DNA of 64,000 bases, taken from the NCBI GenBank assembly GCA_044868005.1, contig JBIOVX010000013.1:1-64000 (forward strand), written 5' to 3'. The notes beneath the pieces were generated by a model, which was not told the DNA's origin, searched no databases, and worked only from the letters and a program-made list of their open reading frames with translations. Both the position numbers and the translations under genes were made by a program. Origin of the DNA: DATARR01 sp044868005. Lineage in GTDB: Bacteria > Acidobacteriota > Thermoanaerobaculia > Multivoradales > UBA5704. Positions 26,981-35,150 of this stretch are shown piece by piece. Position 1 is the stretch's first letter. Every line of letters begins with the position of its first letter.

Positions 26981-29922
26981 TCGCTGCCCCCGCGACTCTC
27001 CCGGCTCCCGCGCCGGCCGTGCTGCCTCGCCGGCTGTGCGACTACCGCAACCTGCACGCCGGCGAGACCATCATCGTCTGCGGCTGCGGCCGGTCGCTCG
27101 CGGAGCTCCCGGCGCCCGAGCGGCGGCTGACGATCGGTGTCAACGACGTCGGGCGCCTCTTCGACCCGACCTATCTCGTCGTCGTCAATCCGAAGAGCCA
27201 GTTCCGCGGCGACCGCTTCCGCCACGTGGCGGCGAGCCGCGCCGGCGCCCTCTTCACCCAGCTCGACCCGGGGCGCGACCTCGGCATCACGCACCCCTGC
27301 ATCGTCCGCTTCCGCCTCGGCCGCCGCGGCGGCACCGACCTCGACGATCCCGATACCCTCCCCTACACCCGCAACTCGCCCTACGTGGCGGTCTGCCTCG
27401 CCGCCTTCCTCGGCGCGCGGCGCATCGGCCTGATCGGCGTCGACTTCACCGACCACCACTTCTTCGCCTCGACCGGCGCTCACCCGCTCTCCCGCGAGCT
27501 GGCGCAGATCGACCGCGAGTACGGGCACCTCGCGGCCGCCTTGGCCCGCCGCGGCGTCGAGCTGGTCAACCTGTCGCGGGAGAGCCGGCTCGCGGCGCTG
27601 CCCAAGGTGGCGCCGGCGGAGTTTCTGAAGGAGGAGGGAAGCGCAAGAACGGAGGAACGGCCGGCAAGGGCCATCAAGGCTGCAACAACCGAGGACCTGG
27701 GAGAGGCGCCGCGGGTGTTTTTCGTCCACTACCAGTTCCTCTCCTGCGGCGACGTCTTCACCCGCGGCCTCGAGCACGCGGCCCGCGACCTCGGCCTCGC
27801 CTGGGCCGGCGCCGCCTGGGACGACCCCCGACTGCCCGAGCGGGTCGAGCGCTTCCGGCCCGACCTCCTCTTCGTCGTCCACGGCCGCCGCTTCCGGCAG
27901 CGCTGGGGCGACCGCTTCCGCGGCGTCAGGAGCGCCGTCTGGCTGCTCGACGAGCCCTACGAGGTGGACGACACCGAGCGCACCTCGCAGGGCTTCGACG
28001 CCGTCTTCGTCAACGATCCCTCGACCCTCGGCCGCCACCGCAACGCCCACTACCTGCCGGCGGCCTGGGACCCGCACCGGCACGCCGCCGGCCCCGATGA
28101 GGAGCGGCGCTACGCCGTGGGCTTCATCGGTGGCGGCAACCCGGCGCGCGAGGAGATGCTCGTGGGGCTGGCGCGCGAGGGGCTGCTGTCATACGTCGTC
28201 GGCGGCCCCTGGCGCGCGCGCGAGCTGCGGGCGCTCTCGCTGGGCGCCAACGTGCCGCCGGACCGCACCGCCGCGCTCTACCGGCAGACGAAGTTGGTGG
28301 TCAACGTCTTCCGCGATCGCCACCACTACAACCGCCGCCGGCTGCCGGCGACCTCGCTCAACCCGCGGGTCTACGAGGCGCTGGCCTGCGGCGCCCTGGT
28401 CGTCTCGGAAGAGCGGCCGGAGCTGGCCGAGGTCTTCCCCGAGCTGCCGCGCTTCACCACCCCCGCGGAGCTGACCGCGAGGGTGCGCGAGCTGCTCGGC
28501 GGCGGCGCGCGGGCGGCGGCGGTCCTGGCGCGATGCCGGGAGCGCCTGGCCGGCCACAGCTATACCGACCGCCTCCGCTCCGTTTTAGGCGTGTGCCTGC
28601 CGCCGCGTGCGGACCGGGCGACGGAGGCGAAGGGGAAGGAGATGAAGATGGAGGAGCCAGCAACCAGGATCGACTTCAAACGAGCACGCAGCAGGCCGGC
28701 CCCCACCGGCGCCCGGCAGTCCCGCGCGAAGGGCACGCCGCGGCCGCCGCAGGGCTGGGTGGCCTGCGGCGCTGCGATCGTGAGAGCTGTGGCCGGCGAC
28801 GAGCTCGAGCTCGCCAAGCGGCTCGATCTCAGCCCTGCTTCCGAGGAGGGCCTGGCGAGCGAGCAGCGGTATGCCGGTGTGGCCCTTGCCTGCGAGGCGA
28901 GGCTCTCTGCCGACGCCTGGTTCGTGGCCAAGGTCCACCAGCGGGAACCTCACGACCAGGCCACCAACTCCTACCACCTGATGGCCCAGCCGGGCAACGG
29001 CTATCTCGCTCGCCACCACCTGATCTTCACTCCGGTGGAGATCCCGCGCGAGAGATGGGTAGACCTGATCCTTCGCCGCGAGGGCGACTCCCTGGAGCTC
29101 ACGATCGACGGCACCGTGACGGCGAGCCTGAGCGACCGGCGGCTGCGGGGCGGCCATGCGTTCCTGGGCCTCAAGGGAGGAAGGGTATGGCTGCGCCGGC
29201 TGCGCCTGACCGATCTCGGCGGCTCGCTCCCGGATCTCGGAGAGCCGCTCGCCGGCTCCGAGCCTCCGCCTCACCGGGTCCTGCGGCGCGCGGCGCAGCC
29301 CGGGGCGCCGAAGGTGAGCATCGTCACCACCGTCTACGACCGCACCGCATGCCTGGCGCGCGCCATCCGCTCGGTGCAGCAGCTCCTGTTCCACGACTAC
29401 GAGCACCTGATCATCGCCGACGCGCCGCCGCCGGAGGTGCTGGCGCGGATTCAAGAGGTGGTGACCGAGGCCGGCGACCCCCGCCTGACGCTGGCGACGC
29501 TTCTCCACCGCGCCAACGACTGGGGGAGCACGCCGGCCGCGGCCGGCCTCCACCTGGCGCGAGGCGAGTATCTCTGCTTCCTCTCCGACGACAACGCCTA
29601 CACCCCCGATCATCTCGATTCCCTGGTCATGACATTGGACCGGGAGCCGGCGATCGGCTTCGCCTACAGCTCATGCCTCTACGACGGCCGGCTCATCCTG
29701 CGGTCACCGCCGCTGCCCGCGCGGATCGATCTCGGTCAGCCGCTCTTCCGCCGCGCCCTCTTCGAGCGTTACCTGGGCGGCACGATTCCCTCCCATGTCA
29801 TGGCCTGGGACTGGGAGATGATCCACGCCCTCCTTCGCGCGGGGGTCCGCTGGCGGCATGTGGACCGCGTCACCTTCCTTTTCCGCCTGGTCGGGCCGGC
29901 CGGTCAAGGCAAGGCGGCGTGA
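26977..29922 (+). CDS. Four-module glycosyltransferase fusion
   Basis: A 981-residue protein with a TTG start that overlaps the previous stop; no better start is visible before the conserved region at residue 20. Residues about 20-200 (ETIIVCGCGRSLAELPAPER, GVDFTDHHFF) resemble MAF/DUF115-type proteins. Residues about 244-555 look like a CgeB-type family 1 transferase ending in RVYEALACGALVVSEE. Residues about 593-748 look like a concanavalin-type beta-sandwich (WFVAKVHQRE, LELTIDGTVTASL). Residues about 778-981 are a GT2 A-fold (KVSIVTTVYDRTACLARAI, CFLSDDNAYTPDHL), where SDDN replaces the usual DxD. A role in surface glycan or glycoprotein building is inferred. Module borders are approximate. 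Confidence 0.72.
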   Translation: MIAAPATLPAPAPAVLPRRLCDYRNLHAGETIIVCGCGRSLAELPAPERRLTIGVNDVGRLFDPTYLVVVNPKSQFRGDRFRHVAASRAGALFTQLDPGRDLGITHPCIVRFRLGRRGGTDLDDPDTLPYTRNSPYVAVCLAAFLGARRIGLIGVDFTDHHFFASTGAHPLSRELAQIDREYGHLAAALARRGVELVNLSRESRLAALPKVAPAEFLKEEGSARTEERPARAIKAATTEDLGEAPRVFFVHYQFLSCGDVFTRGLEHAARDLGLAWAGAAWDDPRLPERVERFRPDLLFVVHGRRFRQRWGDRFRGVRSAVWLLDEPYEVDDTERTSQGFDAVFVNDPSTLGRHRNAHYLPAAWDPHRHAAGPDEERRYAVGFIGGGNPAREEMLVGLAREGLLSYVVGGPWRARELRALSLGANVPPDRTAALYRQTKLVVNVFRDRHHYNRRRLPATSLNPRVYEALACGALVVSEERPELAEVFPELPRFTTPAELTARVRELLGGGARAAAVLARCRERLAGHSYTDRLRSVLGVCLPPRADRATEAKGKEMKMEEPATRIDFKRARSRPAPTGARQSRAKGTPRPPQGWVACGAAIVRAVAGDELELAKRLDLSPASEEGLASEQRYAGVALACEARLSADAWFVAKVHQREPHDQATNSYHLMAQPGNGYLARHHLIFTPVEIPRERWVDLILRREGDSLELTIDGTVTASLSDRRLRGGHAFLGLKGGRVWLRRLRLTDLGGSLPDLGEPLAGSEPPPHRVLRRAAQPGAPKVSIVTTVYDRTACLARAIRSVQQLLFHDYEHLIIADAPPPEVLARIQEVVTEAGDPRLTLATLLHRANDWGSTPAAAGLHLARGEYLCFLSDDNAYTPDHLDSLVMTLDREPAIGFAYSSCLYDGRLILRSPPLPARIDLGQPLFRRALFERYLGGTIPSHVMAWDWEMIHALLRAGVRWRHVDRVTFLFRLVGPAGQGKAA

Positions 29923-30716
29923 GCCATCGGCTGAGCGTCTGCGCCATCGTCCGCGACGAGGCGCCGTACCTCGCCGAATGGATCGAGTTCCACCGCCTGG
30001 TCGGGGTGGAGTCCTTCTACCTTTACGACAACGGCAGCCAGGACGGAACCGAGGAGGTCCTGGCGCCGTACCGGGCGGCGGGTGTGGTGCAGTTGAAGTC
30101 ATGGCCCCAGAGGCCGGGTCAGCTCGCGGCTTATAAAGACTGCCTCGCGGAGCGCGGCGCGGAGTCGCAGTGGATCGCCTTTCTCGATGCCGACGAGTTC
30201 CTCTTCCCCACCGTAGCGGACGATCTGTGTTCCGTGCTGGCAGAGTTCGAGGACCACCCGGCAGTTGCGGTCAACTGGCTCCTCTTCGGCTCGTCGGGAC
30301 ACCGTAGCCGGCCGCCGGGCCTGCAGATCGAGGCCTTCACGCGCCGGGCGCCGGAGGGTTACGACGTGCACCGCCACGTCAAGTGCATCGTCCGGCCGGA
30401 ACGCACGATGGAGGCCTTGAGCCCCCACCACTTCCGCTTCGCGGCGGGCGCTGTAGCGGTGGCCGAGACGGGCCGGCCGGTGACCGGGCCGCTGGCGCCG
30501 GAGATCTCGGTCGCGCGGCTCCGCATCAACCACTACTTCACCCGTTCCCTCGAGGAGGCCGAGGCGAAGCGGCTGCGGGGCCGTGCCGACACCACCGAAG
30601 CGCGCTCGCCGGAAGACATGGCCGCCCACGACCGCGGGGAGGTGGAAGACCTCACTATCCGGCGCTTTGTCCCAGCCCTGCGGGAGAAGGTCTCACCGGC
30701 GGCGTACGTCGGCTGA
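29919..30716 (+). CDS. GT92/GT2-like glycosyltransferase
   Basis: A 265-residue protein starting at a GTG that overlaps the preceding stop (GTGA). It opens with LSVCAIVRDEAPYLAEWIEF, followed by LVGVESFYLYDNGSQDGTEE, then IAFLDADEFLFP with the DAD nucleotide-sugar/metal motif near residue 90, VKCIVRP and a RINHYFTRS element. This is the pattern of bacterial family 92 transferases (DUF23-type), normally cytoplasmic and using a nucleotide sugar. It is translationally coupled to the large glycosyltransferase, so both likely act on one glycan. The longer upstream frame is a shadow of the preceding gene. Acceptor and donor sugar cannot be told from sequence. Confidence 0.82.
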   Translation: MSHRLSVCAIVRDEAPYLAEWIEFHRLVGVESFYLYDNGSQDGTEEVLAPYRAAGVVQLKSWPQRPGQLAAYKDCLAERGAESQWIAFLDADEFLFPTVADDLCSVLAEFEDHPAVAVNWLLFGSSGHRSRPPGLQIEAFTRRAPEGYDVHRHVKCIVRPERTMEALSPHHFRFAAGAVAVAETGRPVTGPLAPEISVARLRINHYFTRSLEEAEAKRLRGRADTTEARSPEDMAAHDRGEVEDLTIRRFVPALREKVSPAAYVG

Positions 30717-30732
30717 TGGAGCCATTCGCGCG

Positions 30733-31356
30733 CTAACCCCGCTTCCGCCGCGGCGAGGGCGAGCGCCGTGCCGGCCGGTACGGCGCGAACAGCCGGTCGA
30801 GCCCCTCGCGCATCCACTCCGCCAACGGCTCGTCGCGGTAGAACGCCCAGGTCATCAGCGAGCCGCTGATCGTGATTTCCACCGCCCGCGCGAGGGCGGC
30901 GGTGTCCACGTCCGGCTTCAGCTCGCCGGCGGCGGCCGCGGCTGCGAGCAGGCTTCGTATCTCCTCCCGCGTGGTGCGCGCCTGTGCCGAGGTATGGCGA
31001 TAGAAGTCGGGATCGGTGAGATCGAGCTGCAGATACGAGAGATGGTGCGCCAGCGTCGCCGGCGTCTCGCCCATCTGCGCGAAGCAATCGGCGTAGGCGT
31101 AGAGAGCGGCGAGCGGCGAGGCGTGCTCGGCGCGGAGCTGGGCGAAGAACTGGCGCGGCCAGTCCGCCATCCCTTCCATCAGGGCAAGCAGCAAGCCGTG
31201 CTTCGAGCCGAAGCGCTGCACCAGGGCGCCCGCCGTCACTCCCGCCTCGGCCGCGATCTCGGCCAGCGTCAACTGCGTGGGCCCGAGCCGCTGCATGGCG
31301 CGGTGCGCCGCCGCGAACACTTCCTCGTCGCTCGCCTTCCGGGGCCGCGGGCTCAT
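30733..31356 (-). CDS. TetR-family transcriptional regulator
   Basis: A 207-residue regulator with an N-terminal helix-turn-helix: LTLAEIAAEAGVTAGALVQR followed by FGSKHGLLLAL at residues about 29-60, the standard TetR signature. The C-terminal ligand domain is helical and unassigned; the final residues are Arg/Ser/Pro-rich. It is divergent from the two short-chain dehydrogenases, and the 102-bp gap holds a palindrome inside a promoter. The simplest reading is a local repressor of both itself and the dehydrogenases, relieved by a small substrate-like ligand. It converges with the glycosyltransferase gene, ending 17 bp from it. Confidence 0.9.
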   Translation of the reverse strand: MSPRPRKASDEEVFAAAHRAMQRLGPTQLTLAEIAAEAGVTAGALVQRFGSKHGLLLALMEGMADWPRQFFAQLRAEHASPLAALYAYADCFAQMGETPATLAHHLSYLQLDLTDPDFYRHTSAQARTTREEIRSLLAAAAAAGELKPDVDTAALARAVEITISGSLMTWAFYRDEPLAEWMREGLDRLFAPYRPARRSPSPRRKRG

Positions 31357-31364
31357 CTTCCCCC

Positions 31365-31393
31365 TTGACGGTTTCTAAATCCTGATTTAGGAT
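31365..31393 (+). promoter_or_regulatory. Sigma70-type promoter of the dehydrogenase pair
   Basis: The -35 TTGACG (31365-31370), a 17-bp spacer and the -10 TAGGAT (31388-31393) face the dehydrogenase gene at 31459. The spacer and -10 are overlapped by the palindrome at 31375-31390. Confidence 0.7.
31375..31390. promoter_or_regulatory. Palindromic operator, likely TetR binding site
   Basis: Perfect 7-bp inverted repeat CTAAATC, 2-bp spacer, GATTTAG. It is A/T-rich in a very GC-rich region and sits between -35 and -10 of the rightward promoter, in the gap between the TetR gene and its presumed target. Bound repressor would block RNA polymerase. Confidence 0.72.
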
Positions 31394-31458
31394 CGTTTCT
31401 GCATCGCCGTTTAGTATAGCCGCTCGGGACGGCGACGCGCCAGAAAGGAGGAGCACCC

Positions 31459-32541
31459 ATGCAACCACTGGCAGGGAAGGTCGCCGTCGTCGCCGGCTCC
31501 ACGCGTGGCGCGGGGCGCGGCATCGCGTGCATGCTGGGCGAGGCGGGAGCCACCGTGTACTGCACCGGCCGCAGCGTCCGCGGCAAGCCCTCGGCCAAGG
31601 GCCGGCCGGAGACGACGGACGAGACCGCGGAGATGGTCACCGCGCGCGGCGGCACCGGGATCGCGGTCCAGACGGACCACACGGTGGAGACCCAAGTACG
31701 CCGGCTCTTCGAGCGCGTCGCCGCCGAGCACGGGCGCCTCGACGTGCTGGTCAACAACGTCAACGGCGACGATCTGATGCATTGGGGCAAGACGTTCTGG
31801 CAGGAATCGCTCGACACCGGCTTCCGCATGCTCGAGCGCGGCGTGCACTCGCACCTCATCACCACCCACGCCGCGCTGCCGCTCATGCTGCGGAGCGGCG
31901 GCCGGCTGATCGCCGGCATCACCGACCTCGGCCACCCCACCTTCTACTACGGCTTGGTGAAGAAATCCGTGATGGCGATCGCCGAGCTGCTCGCGGCGGA
32001 GCTGCGCCCGCACGGCATCGCCACGGTGGCGGTGGCGCCCGGCTTCCTGCGCTCGGAGGCGATGCTCGAGCGCTTCGGCGTCACCGAGGCGAACTGGCGG
32101 GACGCGGCGAAGACCGATCCCTTCTTCGGCGGCTCCGAGACGCCGTTCTACGTCGGCCGCGCCGTGGCCGCGCTCGCCGCCGATCCCAAGCTCATCCTGA
32201 AGACGGGCAAAGTGCTGACCTCGTGGAATCTGGCGGACGAGTACGGCTTCACCGACGTCGACGGCGAGCGGCCTCACTGGGAACGCTTCTGCGCGCCGAA
32301 GATCGACGAGCGATGGACCAAGGTCGCCCAGCAGGCGCGCGCCGAGCTCAAGAAGCACGGCCTCGACCCCGCCATGATGGAGGATGACCGCGCGAGCCTC
32401 ACCCTGCGCGCCCGGCTCTCGCAGAACGGCGAGCCGCCGCGCTGGTTCTCGGAGGAGCTCTCCTGGCCGGAGGTGATCCACGGGGATCCGAAGAAGCTGG
32501 CGGCGGAGTTCTACGCGCGGTACGCGCTGGCGCGAGGGTGA
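31459..32541 (+). CDS. Short-chain dehydrogenase/reductase, copy 1
   Basis: A 360-residue SDR. The cofactor motif is GSTRGAGRGIA near residue 13 (variant of TGxxxGxG), NNVNGDD replaces the common NNAG, and the catalytic YxxxK is in FYYGLVKKS. After the standard 250-residue fold there is a C-terminal extension of about 100 residues (YGFTDVDGERPHWERFCAPK and onward) that is helical and not part of the core fold. The ribosome site is AAAGGAGG. It is under the TetR-type promoter and operator. Substrate unknown. It is a tandem paralogue of the next gene (shared RGAGRGIACMLGEAGATVYC). Confidence 0.87.
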   Translation: MQPLAGKVAVVAGSTRGAGRGIACMLGEAGATVYCTGRSVRGKPSAKGRPETTDETAEMVTARGGTGIAVQTDHTVETQVRRLFERVAAEHGRLDVLVNNVNGDDLMHWGKTFWQESLDTGFRMLERGVHSHLITTHAALPLMLRSGGRLIAGITDLGHPTFYYGLVKKSVMAIAELLAAELRPHGIATVAVAPGFLRSEAMLERFGVTEANWRDAAKTDPFFGGSETPFYVGRAVAALAADPKLILKTGKVLTSWNLADEYGFTDVDGERPHWERFCAPKIDERWTKVAQQARAELKKHGLDPAMMEDDRASLTLRARLSQNGEPPRWFSEELSWPEVIHGDPKKLAAEFYARYALARG

Positions 32542-32544
32542 GTC

Positions 32545-33477
32545 ATGCGTCCTCTCCAGGGCCAGGTGGCTGTCGTCGCGGGCGCTACGCGCGGGGCCGG
32601 CCGCGGCATCGCGTGCATGCTGGGCGAGGCCGGGGCCACGGTCTATTGCACCGGCCGCAGCGTGCGCGGAAATCCCAACCGGACGGGCTACTTCGCCGGC
32701 AGGCCCGAGTCGATCGACGAGACGGCCGAGATGGTGTCAGCCCGCGGCGGCGCCGGCATCCCCGTTCGCGTCGATCACCTCGTCGAGGAGGAAGTGGCGA
32801 CCCTCTTCGAACGGGTGCGGCGCGAGCAGGGCCGGCTGGACGTGCTGGTCAACGACATCTCGGAGGGCGACCTCCACGAGTGGAAGCCGTTCTGGCAGCT
32901 CTCGCTCGATCGGGCCTTCGCGATGTTCAGGAACGGCGTCCATACCCACATCCTCACCAGCCGCTACGCCGCGCCACTGATGATCGAAAACCGTCGCGGG
33001 CTCATCGTCGAGATCGGGGACGGCGACTCGCTCGGCTACCGCGGCACCCTCTTCTACGACCTGGTGAAGGTTACGGTCAGCCGTCTCGCCTACGTGATGG
33101 CGGAGGATCTCCACCGGCACGGCGTCGCCGCGCTCGCCTTGACGCCCGGCTTCATGCGCACGGAAACCATCCTGGAGCACTTCGGCGTCACCGAGGCGAG
33201 CTGGCGCGACGGCGCTAGAAAGGATCCGAGCTTCCTCCACTCCGAGACGCCCTTCTTCGTCGGCCGCGCCGTCGCCGCCCTCGCCGCGGATCCGAACATG
33301 CTCGCGAAATCTGGCGGCCTCTACAGCTCGTGGCAACTGGCGCGCGAGTACGGCTTCACGGACGTCGACGGCTCGCAGCCGAACCTGGGCGAGCACCTCG
33401 GCGAGTTCCCGGCAGGGCCACCACGCACCGGCCTCAGATGGTCGCTGGAACGCCTGCCTCCGCCTCCTCGCCGATGA
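32545..33477 (+). CDS. Short-chain dehydrogenase/reductase, copy 2
   Basis: A 310-residue SDR starting 3 bp after copy 1 and closely similar to it up to YGFTDVDG near residue 274. The cofactor motif is GATRGAGRGIA; the catalytic YxxxK is in FFYDLVKV-type context (FYDLVK). The C-terminus then diverges and stops after about 36 residues, so the extension of copy 1 is missing. A fragment matching the copy 1 extension appears just downstream in another frame (33,507-33,554). The pair is presumably one transcript under the TetR-type operator. Cofactor and substrate preference are unknown; a reductase of aldehyde or enone compounds would be ordinary for the family. Confidence 0.85.
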   Translation: MRPLQGQVAVVAGATRGAGRGIACMLGEAGATVYCTGRSVRGNPNRTGYFAGRPESIDETAEMVSARGGAGIPVRVDHLVEEEVATLFERVRREQGRLDVLVNDISEGDLHEWKPFWQLSLDRAFAMFRNGVHTHILTSRYAAPLMIENRRGLIVEIGDGDSLGYRGTLFYDLVKVTVSRLAYVMAEDLHRHGVAALALTPGFMRTETILEHFGVTEASWRDGARKDPSFLHSETPFFVGRAVAALAADPNMLAKSGGLYSSWQLAREYGFTDVDGSQPNLGEHLGEFPAGPPRTGLRWSLERLPPPPRR

Positions 33478-33506
33478 CGGGCCTGATCGAGCAGCGGCGG
33501 AGCCAG

Positions 33507-33554
33507 GTTGAGCGGTTCTGCGCACCCAGGCTCGATGAGCGGTGGGGAAAGGTC
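33507..33554 (+). pseudogene. Remnant of an SDR C-terminal extension
   Basis: Translation in the third frame gives VERFCAPRLDERWGKV, against WERFCAPKIDERWTKV in the 31459 gene. It follows the stop of copy 2 and is in a different frame from it, so it is either the frameshifted old end of copy 2 or what is left of a third tandem copy. Confidence 0.6.
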
Positions 33555-33570
33555 GGCTCCTGGCGTCCCC

Positions 33571-33601
33571 GTGCAATCCCCCACCCGTTCGCGCTAGACT
33601 C
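33571..33601 (+). promoter_or_regulatory. Candidate promoter of the heme O synthase gene
   Basis: GTGCAA (33571-33576), an 18-bp spacer and TAGACT (33595-33600), 35 bp before the ATG. The same TAGACTC -10-like string recurs before the oxidase operon and before the RiPP operon. The -35 is weak. Confidence 0.45.
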
Positions 33602-33635
33602 TCCCGTCGCGCTCCGGCGCCTCGCAGCGATCCTC

Positions 33636-34538
33636 ATGAACGGCATCCAAATTACCGACGAACCGTCCCTGCCGATCTCCGTGCGCCTGGCGGACCTGTG
33701 GGAGATGACCAAGCCGGGCATCACTCTCATGGTGGTGCTCACGGCGGGCCTGGGCTATCTGCTGGCCGCGCAGAACCGCTTCGACTTTTTCCTGCTGGTC
33801 CACACCCTCCTCGGCACCGGCCTCATCTCGGCCGGCGCCTCGGTGCTCAACCACGTCCTGGAACGGGACACGGACGCCCTGATGCAGCGCACCGCGGGCC
33901 GGCCGCTGCCCGCGGGGAGGATGCACCCGGACGCCGCGCTGTCGTTCGGCGTGCTGCTGGCGGTTCTGGGCCTCGTCGATCTCGCCCTGGCGGTGAACCT
34001 GCTGACCGCCCTGCTCGGCGCTGCGGCCCTCGCCGGCTACGTCTTCGTCTACACGCCGCTCAAGCGCGTCAGCTCGCTCGCGACGGTGATCGGCGCGGTG
34101 CCGGGCGCCATTCCGCCGATGATGGGCTGGAGCGCCGTGCGCAACGAGCTGGACGCCGCCGCCTGGGTGCTCTTCGGCATCCTCTTCTTCTGGCAGCTCC
34201 CGCACTTCCTCGCCATCGCCTGGCTCTGCCGCGAGGACTACGCTCGCGGCGGCTTCCCGATGCTGCCGGTGCTCGATCCCGAGGGAACCCGCACGGGCCG
34301 CCAGGCCGTGCTCTACGGCGCCGCCCTGGTGCCGATCTCGCTGCTCCCCTCGCTGCTCGGCCTCATGGGCAGCGTCTACTTCTTCGGCGCTTTCGCCTTC
34401 GGCCTCACCTATCTGGGGTTCTCCTTCGCCTTCGCCGAGGCCCGCTCGAACCCCGGAGCGCGCCGGCTGATGCTGGCCTCGCTCCTGTATTTCCCGGCCC
34501 TGCTCCTCGTCATGCTGCTGGACCGGGTGGTCTCCTAG
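33636..34538 (+). CDS. ctaB: Protoheme IX farnesyltransferase (heme O synthase)
   Basis: A 300-residue polytopic membrane protein of the UbiA prenyltransferase superfamily. It adds a farnesyl group to heme B to give heme O, needed for the oxidase encoded 3 kb downstream. The first aspartate-rich site is NHVLERDTDALMQRT with the conserved RT..RPLPAGR following, and the second loop has YTPLKRVSS then IGAVPGAIPPMMGW; both are diagnostic for CtaB/CyoE. About nine hydrophobic segments are visible. The frame is open upstream, but the ATG at 33636 starts the family-typical short N-terminus (WEMTKPGITLMVVLTAGLGY). The SCO gene follows 6 bp later. Confidence 0.93.
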   Translation: MNGIQITDEPSLPISVRLADLWEMTKPGITLMVVLTAGLGYLLAAQNRFDFFLLVHTLLGTGLISAGASVLNHVLERDTDALMQRTAGRPLPAGRMHPDAALSFGVLLAVLGLVDLALAVNLLTALLGAAALAGYVFVYTPLKRVSSLATVIGAVPGAIPPMMGWSAVRNELDAAAWVLFGILFFWQLPHFLAIAWLCREDYARGGFPMLPVLDPEGTRTGRQAVLYGAALVPISLLPSLLGLMGSVYFFGAFAFGLTYLGFSFAFAEARSNPGARRLMLASLLYFPALLLVMLLDRVVS

Positions 34539-34544
34539 CGGGCG

Positions 34545-35150
34545 GTGGCGCTCACTCCACGGCGCGGCCTCCTCTGGGGCCTGCTGATCCTCACGCTGAT
34601 CGTCGTCGTCGCCGCGGCCCTGCTGCGCATGCGGCGCCCCGAGCCGCCTCCCGTGCTCAGTGAGGTGCCCGAGTTCACCCTCGTCAACCGCGACGGTCGG
34701 ACGATCCGCCGTGAAGATCTCGCCGGGTCACCCTGGATCGCCGACTTCATCTTTACCCGCTGCCCCGCCTCCTGCCCCATGATGACTTCGCGCCTGGCCC
34801 GCCTCGACCGCGAGCTGCCGCGGGATCTCGAAGTGCGCCTCGTCTCCATCTCCGTCGATCCGGAGCACGACACGCCGGAGATCCTCCAGCGCTACGCCGA
34901 GTCGTTCAAGGCGCCGGCGCGCTGGCTGTTCCTCACCGGCGACGGCGAGCAGATCTACCGCCTCTCCAAGGAGGGCTTCAAGCTGGGAGTCGACGCGGCG
35001 CCCCAAGGCGTCGAGACGGCCGAGCCCATCCTCCACAGCACCCGCTTCGTGCTGGTGGACGGCGAGGGCCGGATCCGCGGCTATTACGACGCCTTCGACG
35101 CGGAGTCGATGAAGGGGTTGATGCGGGATCTCGAGGCGATCGCGGGTTAA
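34545..35150 (+). CDS. SCO1/SenC copper chaperone
   Basis: A 201-residue thioredoxin-fold protein anchored by one N-terminal membrane helix (residues about 8-27), facing the periplasm. Copper ligands are visible as the CPASC motif (CxxxC) near residue 73 in FTRCPASCPMM, and the distal histidine in ILHSTRFVLVD. SCO proteins deliver copper to the CuA site of oxidase subunit II, consistent with the oxidase genes nearby. The start is GTG at 34545, 6 bp after the heme O synthase stop; no in-frame ATG precedes the membrane helix. The gene converges with the CRTAC1-like gene, the stops overlapping by 4 bp. Confidence 0.92.
   Translation: MALTPRRGLLWGLLILTLIVVVAAALLRMRRPEPPPVLSEVPEFTLVNRDGRTIRREDLAGSPWIADFIFTRCPASCPMMTSRLARLDRELPRDLEVRLVSISVDPEHDTPEILQRYAESFKAPARWLFLTGDGEQIYRLSKEGFKLGVDAAPQGVETAEPILHSTRFVLVDGEGRIRGYYDAFDAESMKGLMRDLEAIAG

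Noticed and set aside
28585..29613. Antisense frame opposite the glycosyltransferase fusion
   Set aside because: No conserved motif, and it crosses several well-marked domains on the plus strand.
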